Position numbers and translations under genes: made by a program. DNA of 64,000 bases from Steinernema hermaphroditum (lineage: Eukaryota; Nematoda; Chromadorea; Rhabditida; Steinernematidae). The notes below the pieces were generated by a model. It did not search any database. It saw only the letters and a program-made list of their open reading frames with translations, and was not told the origin of the DNA. This document shows positions 51,308 to 64,000 of this stretch, in pieces (position 1 is the first letter of the stretch; the number at the start of each line of letters is the position of its first letter). The stretch lies in assembly GCA_030435675.1 (NCBI GenBank), contig CM059625.1, forward strand, positions 12,772,001 through 12,836,000. Reading direction: 5' to 3'.

Positions 51308-52879
51308 ACTCCTTTCCTATCGTCCCTTCCCTTCCCCTGTAGTTTTTTATCCCTTTTAAGTAAGGCGTAATCGCTAAAACTTCACAACTGTGATTGAGTT
51401 CTCTCGCAAACATACAAAACTTTATTCTTTCCTCGTAAATCGGTGCTCCCCCGAGTACTCCTCCAATCACTGGGTCCTTTTTCTCGCATCGTCTAACATA
51501 ACATATGAGATATCTGTACATTACTATCACATTTCTATCTCCACATTGTACATGATGTAAATTCACCGATCCTTCTAACTGTTCTCGCACAAATTGTACA
51601 TTACCAGATGTATAGATTCTCCCTAAACTTTTATTGATGGTACGTCGCGCTCCGTCTCTTCCTATTCAACCCTCTCTCTCTACCTTCATTTCGTTCAATT
51701 TCTATTGAATCCCTTGTTAGTGGTATACAGAAAGTGGATGTAAATAATGTTTATATAGAGCCTCACTCCCTATGATGTGTAATATATGTTGTTTGAAGCG
51801 ACAGGAATTTGAGAAAATAAGCCGTGTATATAATATAAATAAGTCCTTTTGCTCTTTCGTCTTCCGCACCACCCAATGACGTCGAAGCCGTTGCGATGAC
51901 GATTTGAGTCGCCGGTGATAAACAGCGAAAAAAGCGAACGAAGGGAAAGATACCTGCTGACAAGACAAAAACCGAAAAGATAAGGGCGTCGGAGTCAAGA
52001 TGAATCGGCGAGCAATAGCGAAGAACAGGGGGCACTGCCGGAATCTACCGTAAGCGATCACTTTTTGCAACGTGGGCGTCGGTTTGCGCGTTTAATTGCA
52101 ACGGTATTTGCGTTGCTATTCGATTAGAAACGGCCTTTGGTTATGGAAAGGAGGAACTAGGGATGGCCGAAGGGAAAGGAAGTGATTATTTATCAATAAA
52201 AAGCGTCGAAGAGTGAATCGTGCGCTGAATAGCGACAGTGTCTTTCCAAGGGACGTTCTGCTTTTGACAACAAAAGGGAGCAGAAAAGGCCACCCGCCAA
52301 CAATTGGTTTTCGGTTTGAACGGCATTCCTGTAAACAAACCGGGATCGACGTTGTGAAGTACGAAGTACTGTCTTTTACACTGTGGTTTCGCCAGAGACA
52401 AACGAATAAAAAACAAGGAAGTATTTCTGGTCCGGCAGATTCGATAGTTTTTCTCCTTTCTTCTCGATGTGTCACCGACATTCCTGAGTTATACAGAAAG
52501 AAAATAAAAAGATGCGTGGGAAGCTGACTCCTTTTCCCACAGGTCGCTCTGACTTGGGAGTGCCGAGCATTCCCGACCTCGTCCTAATCTAATTATGACA
52601 ATTGCAAAAGTAAACACAACGTTGTGTAATCGTCTAGGGGTAAAAAGGGAACACTGAACTTTTGGCGATTCGCCAATTCGAAAAAGACACTTTAAAAAAG
52701 AGACAATTTATATTTTGACTGATTGCATCAAAAGCCGACAATGAAGGTTACATCAGATGTTACATCGAGAAGTGCTCGCGCTGCGACAATGTCAAAAACC
52801 GTAATAGATTCCGTGGGGAGAATCGCAAATCGCTTCTCAAAGGGGTGACTAATTGATGCAATAGTTGTTCTGAAAACCT

Positions 52880-52895
52880 GGGGGGGGGGGGGGGG
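52880..52895. repeat. Run of 16 G
   Basis: An uninterrupted homopolymer of 16 guanines, the longest G run seen in the window. It could form quadruplex-like structure and is also a place where assembly errors are common. Confidence 0.95.
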
Positions 52896-55800
52896 CAAAC
52901 TCCCCTAGAGAACATAGCGAAAGCGGAAGTTCTACTTCCTTAGTCAATATAGTGAAAATGAGTTTGGGGATTAGTCAATTATGCGAGGGTGCAAACCTTT
53001 CAAATATGCGTTTTTGCTTGGACTTTTTAGCTTTATCACTTGTTATGAGATAAAACGGCACAGAGTCGTGGGATGGCAGCCGTTCTCACAACATATCGTT
53101 TAGTTCTGCACCAGCGATCACCGCGCTTCCACGGAAGAGTGGGACTTCTTCGAAACCTATGCAGTTTTCGACGGTTAATCACACCTACCACTGTGTGATG
53201 AACCACGTTTTTTTACGTTCTTTGCGGATCCGAAAGCTGCCGAATCGCACGTAGGCACCTTTGTCGATTCGTCTCTAGTTTGGTGCAGTTCTCCAGAATA
53301 CGTCGTATCCTACATGTAGTTAAGTGTATGAAAAAAATTAAATTATCTATGAAATCTGTGGAGCGGCTTTTTATTGCAATATGCGATTTAATTTCCGTTG
53401 CGATTAAGACCATTACGTTTATTTTATTAAACGGGAGCAGTGACCTATCGACACTTTCGATTATCGGAAACGTGGATTACGCCGGGGGACTGCGGACTAT
53501 GGACCTTTTGTTGGTTTTGCAAACATTGCGTCAGACGGGAGCGGTCGTCAAGGAAGAAAAGGTTCTTTGCATATGTAAGCGCTTTTTTGAAGCGGCAAAC
53601 AGTTGAGAATAGGAAAAAATGAGTCACATGCCAAGGGCCGAAGAATTGTCCTTTGTTCGCTTCCGAAGTGCAAAAATTTGTGCGAAACCGAGGGTTCTGC
53701 AGGTCGAATGCATGGCCATGGCCAAGACAAGGGGTCGCTAATGATCTTTAATCACTTTCGTGCGGAGGAGTTCCGTCACAGAAAGTGACATCATACGAAA
53801 GCGCAACTGTTTGCCAAACGGACAATGCATAGAACGTGAATGTTGGCCTTGGGAAATTCGCATAACTCGTATTTTGTATCTGTGGAGGATGAACTCCGCC
53901 TGATATGTATCAGAACGTCTCGACCACAAGAAGATACGGTCAGAAATATGCGCATGACTTCCTTCCATGCGTGTTTCCTGTAGCAATCTTCGAAGTGTCT
54001 TTTAATTGCAATGACGCTTGTGTCAACAATTGGATTGTGCCAATTAGATGCACTCAGAAGTTTGTTCATTTGAGCCGTATGAAGTCGAGCGAACTTTGAT
54101 GCATATCACAGCTTCATCAGCACTAATCGAATACACTTTAACGCTTTTTCATTTCACAAACTCGCGGTGTAGAGAAGTTCCATTTCTCTCTGTTTTCTTA
54201 TTAAATGAAAACACATTTGGTTAATAGAATAGCAGGATAATGTTTCTTTCTCTGTGTTGTTTAAAAACTCTTTTTAGGAACATTCCAATCGCTTTATCGT
54301 TCCAATGGGTTTGTGCCTTCATTCAGCACAAAGTAACAGTATCGCTTGTGCATTTCGGCCACTAACGGTAAGAGGTAATCGCACCGGCACACCTTCCAAA
54401 GTCCACTTTTGGATACAAAGTCCAAGTTTTGTATTCCCACGATATGTCTAACTCATCAGCGAACAAAGCATTTCTGTCCCTGCTGTTCGGAGAGTAAATT
54501 TGCTCACTGGCATCTAGACGATTTACAAGCAGTCCACTGTTTTATGGACAGTCGTAAAGTTATATCTTTATGTGCCGACTTGTCCACTGATCGTGACTCC
54601 ATTTGAATCGAAGCAAGAACATAGAATTCTTGACGAGAGACTATTTTGAGCTCTAAAGGCTTTCAAAACTGGGACTTAAGAGTGCATAACAGCCGAAGAT
54701 AAAGCATAATGCGATCGACAGACGGCGATAATTCCGATTGAGACAGTGGCTGTGGCAAAAACTGTACTCGCTAATCACCGCGTGTACTTTCTGAAACGCT
54801 CTATTTTCTTTTCGTTCATCGGTCACTCCCAGGGAGCCGCTTTATGTGTTTTCCCTTTTTATCGACCCCCAAAATAGTACAAGCCACTGCTGACCACGGT
54901 TCTACAGTCCGTTGGCCCTCTGCCCCAAAAGGACAATCGCCTGATTCAGCCTGTTAGAGCGTCGTCAAAACAGAGCCAATAACGGAGTATGCAAATGTGC
55001 CACTGGCGTCGGTCTTTCATTACGCCTAAAGGTCGACTGCAGTCGATGAGTGATAAAAATGTTTATTCAGCACAGACATCACATGGGGACGACACAGACA
55101 GGAACGAGAAATCAGACGACACCTCAGGTGAACTCGAAGTCAAAACGGCTTATCGACCGCTGCGAAACAACAAAAATTACATAACACAACGCAGTGTCTG
55201 TTGTCACAATGCACAGGGATCAGTTGCTGTCATCGTTGTTGGCGCATTTGTAATGTTTACAAACAAGCGACAAACAGAATCGTGATTTGCAGAAGGAATT
55301 CGAAGAGAATGCCGCATTTTAAGAAGGGACAAATGCAATGGAAATGCGAAATTCTGTTGAGAAAACATGTGGCATTGTGTTGCGGAGCAAAGGGGACCGA
55401 GAACTCGTACTTTGTATAAGAACTGTTGGTTAAAATAGATTGGAAAGTCGAGAGGTACAATTAATGATAACTGCCATGCACTTTAAAAGGTCGGTGCAGT
55501 CCACAACTCAGTCCGATCCAGTGTACGTTGTGCTCAAATGTTGATCACAAATGCGACAGAGTATAATGTTAACTAACAATCGATGTGTTGATCTACGGTA
55601 GAACTTTCGGTTACGGTATACCCAAGTGTCCAGTAGAGGTCGTAAAGATAATGTAGTTGGAGTAGATCAATATTCCATGAGAGATTCCTTTAAATGAACT
55701 CCTAATTTGCCCATTTTGATGGATAACACAGACCAAATAGCTGACCAAAAAGCTCTTCATTATTTTCGTAACAGGAAAAGTATGTTTTGAAAGCGGCAGC

Positions 55801-56480
55801 CGTCGGTCTACCAAGACCTCAACGATGAAAAAACAAGCGTCATCTAAGTGAAGTCCTCAGCCACGTGGCGACACTTGACCGCTTTTGTCACGTGCTGTCT
55901 GTTTTTCCGCTTTATTCCTGCTTTCTCGAGAGAAAAATATTTAATTTCTGTTCAGTCGGTGATTTATATTGTCAATCACAATCGAACAAGTGTCCTTTCT
56001 TCGGCGTCGACAACGTCTCACCATTCGTCAAAGTGAAATATGCTCCCATACTTACCTTACCTTCCAACTGGTAAACATAACAGAAGGCACCCTGTCTGGT
56101 CATTGCGAAAGAGAGGCAAACGCTGGTCCTGTTCTCTCCGGCAGTGTTATTTAATAAGTGCACGCGAACGATGCACTTTCCAGATCTATGACATCCATTA
56201 TTGGGGGTATCGGAAAGTGCTGCCTCGTAATAGGGGACTGACAATGGAAGACACGAATTTGTGCCCTTAACTGGGGCTCTGAGGAGGAATATTTTCAAGT
56301 ATAGTTCGATTAATAACATCCGAAAAAAATTGCTATTGTAATCAACAGCTGAATCATCACCAGGTCTTCTCATTTCAAATATATCTCTTCGACGATGGGC
56401 CACACTGTGGTTAACCTCAGTCCCTATTTCATAATTGGTTCCATTTGGATATTTCCATGGGCTCTCCCTTTGCAATTATC

Positions 56481-56521
56481 AGCGAACCAGCGAAAACAGT
56501 GTTTCCGCTCTCGCTGGTTCG
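56481..56521. repeat. Hairpin with 12-bp arms
   Basis: CGAACCAGCGA at 56483-56493 is the inverse of TCGCTGGTTCG at 56511-56521, separated by about 17 nt. Function unknown. Confidence 0.6.
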
Positions 56522-57735
56522 TTTTTTACGAACCCTAAAGGTCAAGCCCGCAACGGAATGTCCCGTGCGAAAAGGAAGAAAGTGGGAGAATGTCACCATT
56601 GGTTCTTTGTTCTTCGATTGAACGAAACTTCCTCCTTTGGGAAAATCAAAAGGACGCAAAAGAGGAAGAGGAGGAGATAGCTAAAAAGGCGCTATGGGAA
56701 AGTCATGATGTAATGCATGTGTTGTGGTGTCGAAAACATTTTGACAAATTGGTTTCATGACTTTGCGAAGCAAAGAAAAAGAATAACAGTGGCATGAAGA
56801 TAGCAATGTCCAAGCGAACAGCTTTGAGTCTGAAGGCTACAAGCATATACTCTTTTTTCCTCCCATGTCCATGGAATAGTCGGAAGAAGTGAGCTTGTTG
56901 AGTATAGTTAGTTTTGCTTATCTTCTAAATTAACATTTCTAATGGCAAAGTACGTAATAAACTGCAATTACAAGTAAGGTTTAAAGGTAAGGATCACTGT
57001 AAGGCCGTCTCTTTTGCCTGATTTCTTTATATACATCAAAATACCACAAGTTCTATACCAGTGTCCAATGCCATCCTCAGATTTAAATCAACTATGGTTA
57101 CATTGCAAGTTTTTTCATGAATTGAAATATATCTCCATCACGAAGATGTCACGATGAAAATATCGGATTCCCGATCGAGAAAAAATGGTTTTCACTTCAT
57201 CGTTGCATAATGATATCTCTACGCAATGTTTATACACTCCAATTTCAAAATGCGTTGTGAGAACTCATGTTAATGAATACCGTCATTTGAGTAGTTTGAC
57301 ACCACGTTGAGAGGTGCCTTGCGTACATAGCGGCTCCAGTACGAAAAAAAAACAAACAATGCACTTTTAATGTCACAGAAACAATAGCGGAACCACAACA
57401 ATTAGAATCTCGATGAAAAAATATACAATGCTGTATTAGAGCAACAAATAAAGTGTTTACGTGGATGCATGTTCAATGGTGATCCGTACAAAAACTGTCA
57501 GTACTGATGTATCTTTTTATGTGTTTCTGCATTTTAAGTTTAAGTCAGAAGATGTCTGTAGCTCCATATGACACATGGAAGAAGATTATTTCGCTTACGT
57601 TTCAATGGTAGGTGACAATGCGATCGTGACATGTAGAAGAACTAATTTTTATTCGACATATTTACAACAACCGAATGTAGTTGAGGTGATAGTCCCTGAG
57701 CTCTGAGATCACGATTCGAACCATTCGCACGATGT

Positions 57736-60700
57736 TCATGGATCGGCCGACTGGGGCACCCAGAAGTTCTGAATTTAAGCCGGTAATGAGAGGTAGTTGA
57801 GAGACGGGCGACTTACCAATTTTTGACATGCGGTTGCGAGGATGAAGTAGCGAGGATTGAATTTCACGCACTTGATGGCGTCCTGATGATCAGTGGTGTA
57901 GCTGTGGAGCAAGGCGCCTGTCGACGTCTGGTAGGTGTACAGTTTCCCGTCGGAAGACCCGCAAAAAATGAATTGTCCGTCTGGGGTGAACGTAGCGTCG
58001 ATTGGAATGTTCTATAACCAGAGTCATTGATTCAGAATTTGATTCAGACAACTTCAAAATTTAGTTCTGTGAAATTCAGCGCTAAATCAAACAGAGCTGG
58101 TTGTACTTTCGAGTTTCAGACTCCCGAACGAAGTGCACCAAGTAGTGATTCAATCCGTAACAGAACAAAACAGTTCTGATACGATTTGTACTCTCTTTAA
58201 CTGACTGTACCCGAACGGTGAAGTGGTCGAGCGACCTCGGAATGGTGAAAAGGGCAACATTATTTTGAGAATAATGGGGAAAACTGGACTTCGGAGTATG
58301 TGAATGTGTTTGCGAGTGCAACTTTCCCACAATGTTGTTCTCATATATGTTGAATGGAGATTTCTAGGAGAGTTTGCCTATTCTGTATTCGTCAAAGAAA
58401 GAATTCTTGTCATGGTTTTTACTTCTACGCAAGAAACACCCCCTTTTCTAGTGCCCAAATTGTAGCCTCAACATAGAACAACAATCTTTGAATTGTGGCC
58501 ACTGGAATGGGTAACCAATTTCCTCAAACAAAGATAACTTTTCTTCTTGAATAGTAATAACAGAAAAGCTAATTGCAAATATCACTTACCAGTGGATTTT
58601 TGTGTTCATTGAGAACATGTTGTAGTCTGCCGGTGAAAGCGTCGACCAAGTAGCACTCGTCGCCGTTTGTCGTCAGCAAAATACTCTTGCCGTTTGGAGA
58701 GAATTGGAGAGATGAGATTTCGGATGTGTTTTCCCGTTGAATGACAAATGAAGCGAAAGGACCCTGAAATGACAGAAATGGTGGATGAATATGAACGTCT
58801 TAGATGTTAGCGTTGTACAATAAAAGAACAGAATGTAAAAAGGAGCTAACTGCTGAAATTCTTTGACTTCGTTTGAATTATAGATTCTAGGACTGCTGGA
58901 AACGGGCAGCTGTAGATGCTAATGATAGAAAGTTCGTTACAGAAAATATAAAAGAGAATAAGCCTATCAGAATTTTTCGAAACTAGTGAACGAACGCACC
59001 TTTTCAAACGTTCTGAGATCGAAGAGCTTGATAGTGTTACCGGAATGACCGATTCCGAAAATCAGTCCGTCCTGGTCGAATTCTCCCACAGGCCTAGAGG
59101 CTACAGTAGTCTGCGCCTGAGCCTTTTCCGTCCGAAGATCCCACAATCGCACTGTTTTGTCCAATGAGCCCGAAATGAAGATGTTCGAATGATCAAGCAT
59201 ATTCAGCATGGTAACTCTGAAACGAAGGAATTTCCTTGCATTATGGTGTTTACGTACGGCTTGTGATGTCCAGAAAAGTATCGTATGTACTTGATCTCAT
59301 CAATGGAAAGGTGGCGAATGGAGTTGTCGACTTTTGTAGAGCAGTGGATTGCGTTGCTGATGGAGCCGTCGCATCGCACAAATCGGATCAAGTCCACACC
59401 GTACTTTTTGCTGTTCGTCTAAATGCTTTTTGTAAGATATTATCTTGAGCGTCTTTGTGAAATGTTGCCTTTGGCGATTAAGTCAATGTTTAGATATAGA
59501 CGCGAATCTGCCGTCTCCTTTGAGACAATTTCTTTAGCGTTTCCTGAATAAGCTACAAATATCTGAATCATCAGCAGAGCATGATGTCATGCATCTGCGA
59601 TTATTATAAATATGATAGCTTAACAAGGAAAGTGGTTCTAGAAGATGCTACGTTTCACATGACAGAAGGCACTTCATTCGGAAGGTACTTACGGTACGAT
59701 GCGTTTTTCCAGACAAACACTCGTAAATTGTGATGGAATCGTCGAACGAAGAACTGATCATATGCCGGCCATCGGCACTGTAGTCCAACGAGTTTATCTT
59801 CTCGGTATTATGGGCAAATGAGGTGATGGTACCCATAGAAGTAACAGATTTCGCGTTGATTCTGGCCGATGTCGCGTAGACCTTCTAAATATGTCCATTT
59901 TAGGCAATTTCCTGCAAAGTTAACCGACTTCTTTAGCGCTGTCAGAAGGTGGCGCCGGTATGGCCGTTGTGTCATCGTGGGAAATGTTCGGCGCGCTCTC
60001 TTCAGCTTCTACACTTTGAGGTTTCTCGGCCTTCTCCTTCACAGGTGGAGGAGGAGGTGGAGGGGGTCGCTCAGGTTCCGAAGTAGACGGCACTTCGACG
60101 ACAGGCGTGCTTTTCGGCGGTTGTATCTAAGCAGCGAATAAACGATAAAAGCGAGGAGAAACGCGATAGTTACGCTTGAGCTGGACTTGTGCTTTGACGG
60201 GAGAGAAGGACGTTTCATCTTTGAGTCGGAGGAACTCCTTTGACTGTGGCGACTTTCTTTATCCCGGCGGGGCTCGGAAGATTCCTGGCGCGTATCGCTT
60301 GTCTCACGGCGGCTGCTCTCGCTGCTGGCATGGTAGTCCTTGCTGCTGCTGGACTTGGATGACGAACTATGCGAAGATCGACCCTCCTTGCCGTCTTTCT
60401 TTGATTTCGGCGATTTGGTCTCGGCTTCCACAGCGTCGCGATGCTTGTCCCGGTGGCGATTTTCGCGATCCCGGTCGGCACTCGCTCCCTCCTTGCGACT
60501 CGCTTCTTTTCGATCGGAAGACGGCCGCGATCGATCACGATCGGTGTCCCGACGACTCCGATCTCTCTCCATATCTTTCTTTAGACGATCTCGATCAGAA
60601 AATGATGCGCGAGTTCGCTCTTTTTCCCGGTCCTTGTCACCTTCGCGCCTTGAAGATGAGGAGGAGGACGCTGCGCGGTCTTTATCTTTATCGCGTTTCG

Positions 60701-60746
60701 AATAATCGCGCGTTTGTTCTTTCTCGCTTGACTCTTTCTTCGGCAT
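57736..60746 (-). CDS. WDR82/Swd2-like WD40 protein with long charged N-terminal extension
   Basis: WDR82 links the SET1/COMPASS H3K4 methyltransferase to Ser5-phosphorylated RNA polymerase II (family knowledge). Exons: 60174-60746, 59929-60126, 59693-59884, 59258-59418, 59000-59216, 58590-58763, 57817-58011, 57736-57768; all junction phases agree, about 520 residues. The WD part carries family landmarks: ISSSFDDSITIYECLSGK, KKYGVDLIRF, IKYIRYFSGHHKP, FISGSLDKTVRLWDLRT and GPFASF, ending FWVPQSADP. Ahead of it lie about 191 residues rich in RD, RE, KE and Ser (SR/RD-like) and a 66-residue Pro/acid-rich linker containing PPPPPPPP. Standard WDR82 is about 310 residues and lacks this extension. 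A shorter product could start at MGTITSFAH (59836), but that would cut into the first blade. Confidence 0.88.
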
Positions 60747-63689
60747 CTCGAAGAGCTGCTGATGTCTTTGGCGTGCAATGTCTTCCGTTCAGCCAACTGT
60801 CGCCAGCATACTTACCTCACGTACTCTGAAAGCAAACAACAGTTATGCTAAGTCACACCTAGAACGCGATGCGTAACAACAAGACGAAAGAGCGAAGCGA
60901 AAAAAGTGCCCGCAGCACACGCCATTGGAGAATATTGCCAGCGAGCAGCATCAGCGCCGCGCACCATTGGTAAAACTCTACTTGCCACATCCGTAATTCC
61001 CTTTAAGCTCCTCCTTCCTGCCTCTGTCCTTTCGCCCTGTCTATGGCCTGCTGCAGGCCGACGTCCTATTATGCCTCGATCCTTTTCTTTCTTTAACGGG
61101 ACTTATATTCGAGTTTCGTCATAGTCATTATCACATCCACCCACTTCGCTCTACCCGTTCACACTGATCACCACCTATTGATTTGCCTTCCGAAAGTTGT
61201 TCTCGCTCCCTCGCTCAACGGGGGTCCGATCGATTAAAGGTCGAAGCAAACAATTCCTTCTCCTCGTCCATCGTGCGGATTAACTCTAGAGTGGATCTCC
61301 TCCATTCTGCCCACATTCCTCGCCTCTCTAAGGTAGGTTCGTCCGTGTGGCATTCATGCAAACATGCGCAGCGAAATCCCTTATTTTCGTCGCCTCTTCG
61401 CGCTTGTCTCTTTGCATCGAGTGGTCCCGATGAGGATGCCGTCGAGGTGAACGGAGGTGGTTCGCCTCGTTCACATCGATTCAGTGTTTTCCAGTTGCAA
61501 TTGAAATGTTTATACGTGTGACGTGTGTATATGAATTCGCTTCTTTCGCCTCTGGCGCGCAGTATCAAGCATCGCTTGTCAGCCACACGCTCTCCGAGAG
61601 ACTCACTCACGCACATGCTGTGTTAAGCTTCTGACCGGCTGCCCAGCCTAGGACGTCGCCTCGAGCAGAAGGGCCCATTGGAGAGGAGATGAGTCGAGCA
61701 GCGAATTGGATTGAACGTGTCTGGAACTGCTGATGGCTCTTTTGATGACTGCAGCGGATATCAGTATCACACTGCCAACTCAACCTTTGCAGCCGACGTG
61801 CACCCTCTGCCCCCTCGCTCGGACTCTCCGCTTGTCTTTGCGCTCATCCCGCGTTTTCCATTATATCGCTTGAAATTGGATCGTCTGATAGCACTCATCA
61901 CTAAATGAACCTCATTCGTCCACTCTTGACGACGCGATTCGAAACTCAGACGCGCGAGCCCGGCTATTCACGCTGATACCGTACTACCTGTCGTTACCGT
62001 TTCGCAGCTGAGCAAATAATAACTGTCGAATGAAAGGAAGGGAAAACGATGTAAGCTGCACTGTCGATTAACTTTTTCTAGCAGTCGAATGAGTCACTGA
62101 ACGAGCGATCGGCGTCGACGCTTCGCCACTTCATCCGCCCTACCGACTTCCACAGTGGCATTGGTGTCACTCCACTTACTTAGTTCTGATCGCGCAAAAT
62201 TTATGTGCCTCCGTTCGTGTGTTAATTCTTGTTTAACTATTCACCGTAAACAGAGTCACGACGACTACTTTGATGTCGCGACTAACTTCGGTCCCTTCTT
62301 GCCGTGAGTCATTAACGAAACGAAGCAGTGGATATGGATAGATATGGCGCGCCCGGCTCTAATTCATTGCTCGTTGGCGATAACGGCTGTTGCGTGGGGG
62401 ACGAAACCTCACCACCTCCAAATTAGCATAGCTGTTGTCCGCGCCCATTCATCGCGCTCCCAGACCTGTCACCTGGCGGACGACGTTCCATTGGCATGAT
62501 AGGTTCGTGTCGTTTCAACCGACGGCCGTGGTGCCGGTTGGACGGCGGACAGTGTCCTCGCGCGGACTGGCTCCACTGATTGCGCGGCGCGCGAACCAAG
62601 GTGGTCAACTTGTCATGTTGTTCCTTCCCTCACCTGGCGTGTCCTCTTATCGCTGATCGTCGACACCGTGTCGCGGTGATGAGGCGCCGCGCACGAGGAC
62701 GGAGGACGTCGTTCCTTGTCGTCGCCGTCGTCCACGTCGTACTGGCAGATGATAACTACTTGAATGGTCGTCGGACGTTGGTGGTGCCCGCCCGGGCTCT
62801 ACGCGCACATCGCCATCGGTCGCCCGCCGGTCGTTGCGTTTGCTTGGCGTTAATCACGCTGGGCGCGACGTTCATTGTGTTTAGGCCCGCCCCTATCCTT
62901 TTCTTTGTCTGGTGCTGTTGAGTGTATTTACCAGTGAGCAGGTCATTCCTCGTCTCCTTGCGCGCGAGCGCACTATATTGGTGTTGGTTTTGTATTTTGC
63001 ACACAACAGCGCCGCCGACGCCGCCACCGTCGACGTCGCCGCAGCCACCGACGACCGCCTATCTCCGCTCTCACTCGCGCCGTGCGCGAGCCGCGCGAAC
63101 TGATTGCACAGTGTGTGGCTTCCCTCCTCCCTCAACCCCCATCAATGCACTGATTTCTGCTGCTGCCCCTTTTCCCTCCTTTACCACCCTGCGCGCGAGT
63201 CCCTCATCTTATCGAGGTAGCCCGATTCGGTGCCCCGAAATGCATGCCATCGTCGTACCCCCTAACAACCATCACGGACGCGCTCCCCTCCCTGAGGTGG
63301 TTCCTTTTGCGCGCATGCGCACGCTCGTTTGGACCCCCTGCGATCAGCCTACGAGCACAATTGGAAGTGACGTCTACGTTGTTTTTTATCGATTATGTGC
63401 GCTCTGTGCTATGAGGTTGCATATCTTCCTAAGTTAAGTTTGGATCGTTCTTCGTTTTATCGAGCGTTAATAACTCGGACCACTTCCGCGTGCAAACAAA
63501 ACAGGTGTCATGTCGTCGAAGCAACGTTTGCACATTTCTTAACACTCGTCGAGAGAATATTCATATTGACCCTCTTGAGATATTTCGACACCGCGCCCTC
63601 ATCTTTCCGAGTCTGTCGCGCGACTCATGCCTCACTCACCGCCTTCATTCACTTCCTCCACCGCTGACGGTTTCCATTTTAGTCCAGCC
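60747..63689. other. Intergenic region, G+C-rich
   Basis: No gene recognised. The open frames at 60906-61616 and 62435-63667 are overlapping on both strands and lack family resemblance. It probably carries divergent promoters for the WDR82-like gene and the gene at the right edge. Confidence 0.45.
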
Positions 63690-64000
63690 CAACGTCAGCC
63701 TTATGAAGCGATGACCATGGTCGCTAATTCCGCGATTCCACTCAGTGCCGGTTCCGAAGCATGTGCATCCTGTCGGCAGCTGCACGCCGACATAAAAATG
63801 AGCGTTGCCCAGATCACAAGCAAAATCGATGAACTATTCGTGAAAATAGAGTCTCTGTCGGGTGGTTCCCCACGCCAATTCCGAGATATCACTCGGGAAC
63901 TGGGACTGTCGTCGGCAGAACACGACAATGACGATAAAGAGAGTCGAACGACGTCGGAAAACAACATGAAAGACGACAATGACAACGACGGTTCCGACGC
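63690..64000 (+). CDS. 5' part of an unrecognised gene, cut by the window edge
   Basis: An acceptor (TTCCATTTTAG) ends at 63681, after which a frame reads PAQRQPYEAMTMVANSAIPL and stays open to the edge; the first ATG in this frame is at 63711. The visible 97 residues hold a CASCRQLHADIKMS segment, a predicted helix (SVAQITSKIDELFVKIESL) suggestive of coiled coil, and a very acidic tail (KDDNDNDGSDA). The style suits a nuclear regulatory protein, but no family can be named from this fragment. The strong acceptor suggests a 5' exon in the preceding region. Confidence 0.55.

Larger units (their letters stand above)
51308..57735. other. Gene-poor region after hlh-30
   Basis: The hlh-30 3' UTR probably occupies the first part. 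No gene is recognised in the remaining 6 kb. It contains a run of 16 G at 52880-52895 and a 12-bp hairpin at 56481-56521. Confidence 0.45.

Noticed and set aside
60176..60829. 217-codon plus-strand frame
   Set aside because: It is the antisense shadow of the low-complexity RD/RE-rich exon of the WDR82-like gene.
62580..63437. Overlapping open frames on both strands
   Set aside because: They are Arg/Ala/Pro-rich with no recognisable domain, in G+C-rich flanking DNA.

Overview
This is eukaryotic nuclear DNA, almost certainly from a nematode. The genes are broken into many exons by short introns (often 40-50 nt, GT...AG), and their families are animal: fibulin, complex I NDUFA5, a neuropeptide precursor, bZIP and bHLH-Zip factors, a LIM protein, cytidine deaminase and WDR82. 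An NLP-46-like neuropeptide and an HLH-30/TFEB-type factor favour a nematode. Very short introns and a moderate G+C content would suit a clade I (whipworm-like) species, but that placement is inference. No bacterial, phage, CRISPR or viral gene is evident.

Layout. 1.5-4.8 kb (+): complete fibulin-1 gene. 6.45-7.07 kb (+): NDUFA5. 7.78-8.56 kb (+): amidated neuropeptide precursor. 8-18.3 kb: a rearranged region. A block carrying the neuropeptide intron, its last exon and the last exon of an ATF4-like bZIP gene occurs twice in direct orientation (about 8.0-10.2 kb and 17.1-18.3 kb). Between the copies lie a 1.27 kb mariner-like element, a possible tRNA-derived SINE, a degenerate Lon-like gene (-), one MITE nested inside another in a Lon intron, and a CATGGAC-rich minisatellite with 156-bp higher-order periodicity. 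18.0-19.7 kb (-): intact ATF4-like gene. 22.8-23.3 kb (+): unrecognised small gene. 24.3-25.2 kb (+): cytidine deaminase. 25.8-28.8 kb (+): unrecognised helical-repeat protein. 29.7-31.0 kb (+): secreted, probably GPI-anchored DOMON protein. 31.2-36.0 kb (-): 17-exon EPLIN-like LIM protein, tail-to-tail with the DOMON gene. 36.0-49.2 kb: gene-poor, GC-rich near 47-48.7 kb. 49.2-51.3 kb (+): HLH-30/MiT-TFE factor. 51.3-57.7 kb: gene-poor. 57.7-60.7 kb (-): WDR82/Swd2 with an unusual charged N-terminal extension. 63.7 kb to end (+): start of an unrecognised gene.

The genes have unrelated jobs: matrix, respiration, signalling, transcription, cytoskeleton, pyrimidine salvage and histone methylation. 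The most unusual items are the Lon-like gene (proteolytic Ser/Lys motifs kept, ATPase motifs lost, one frameshift), the WDR82 fusion whose splice phases all agree, and the duplication that left an orphan bZIP exon. Exon boundaries were placed by eye from splice sites, reading phase and recalled family sequences; no alignment or database search was run.
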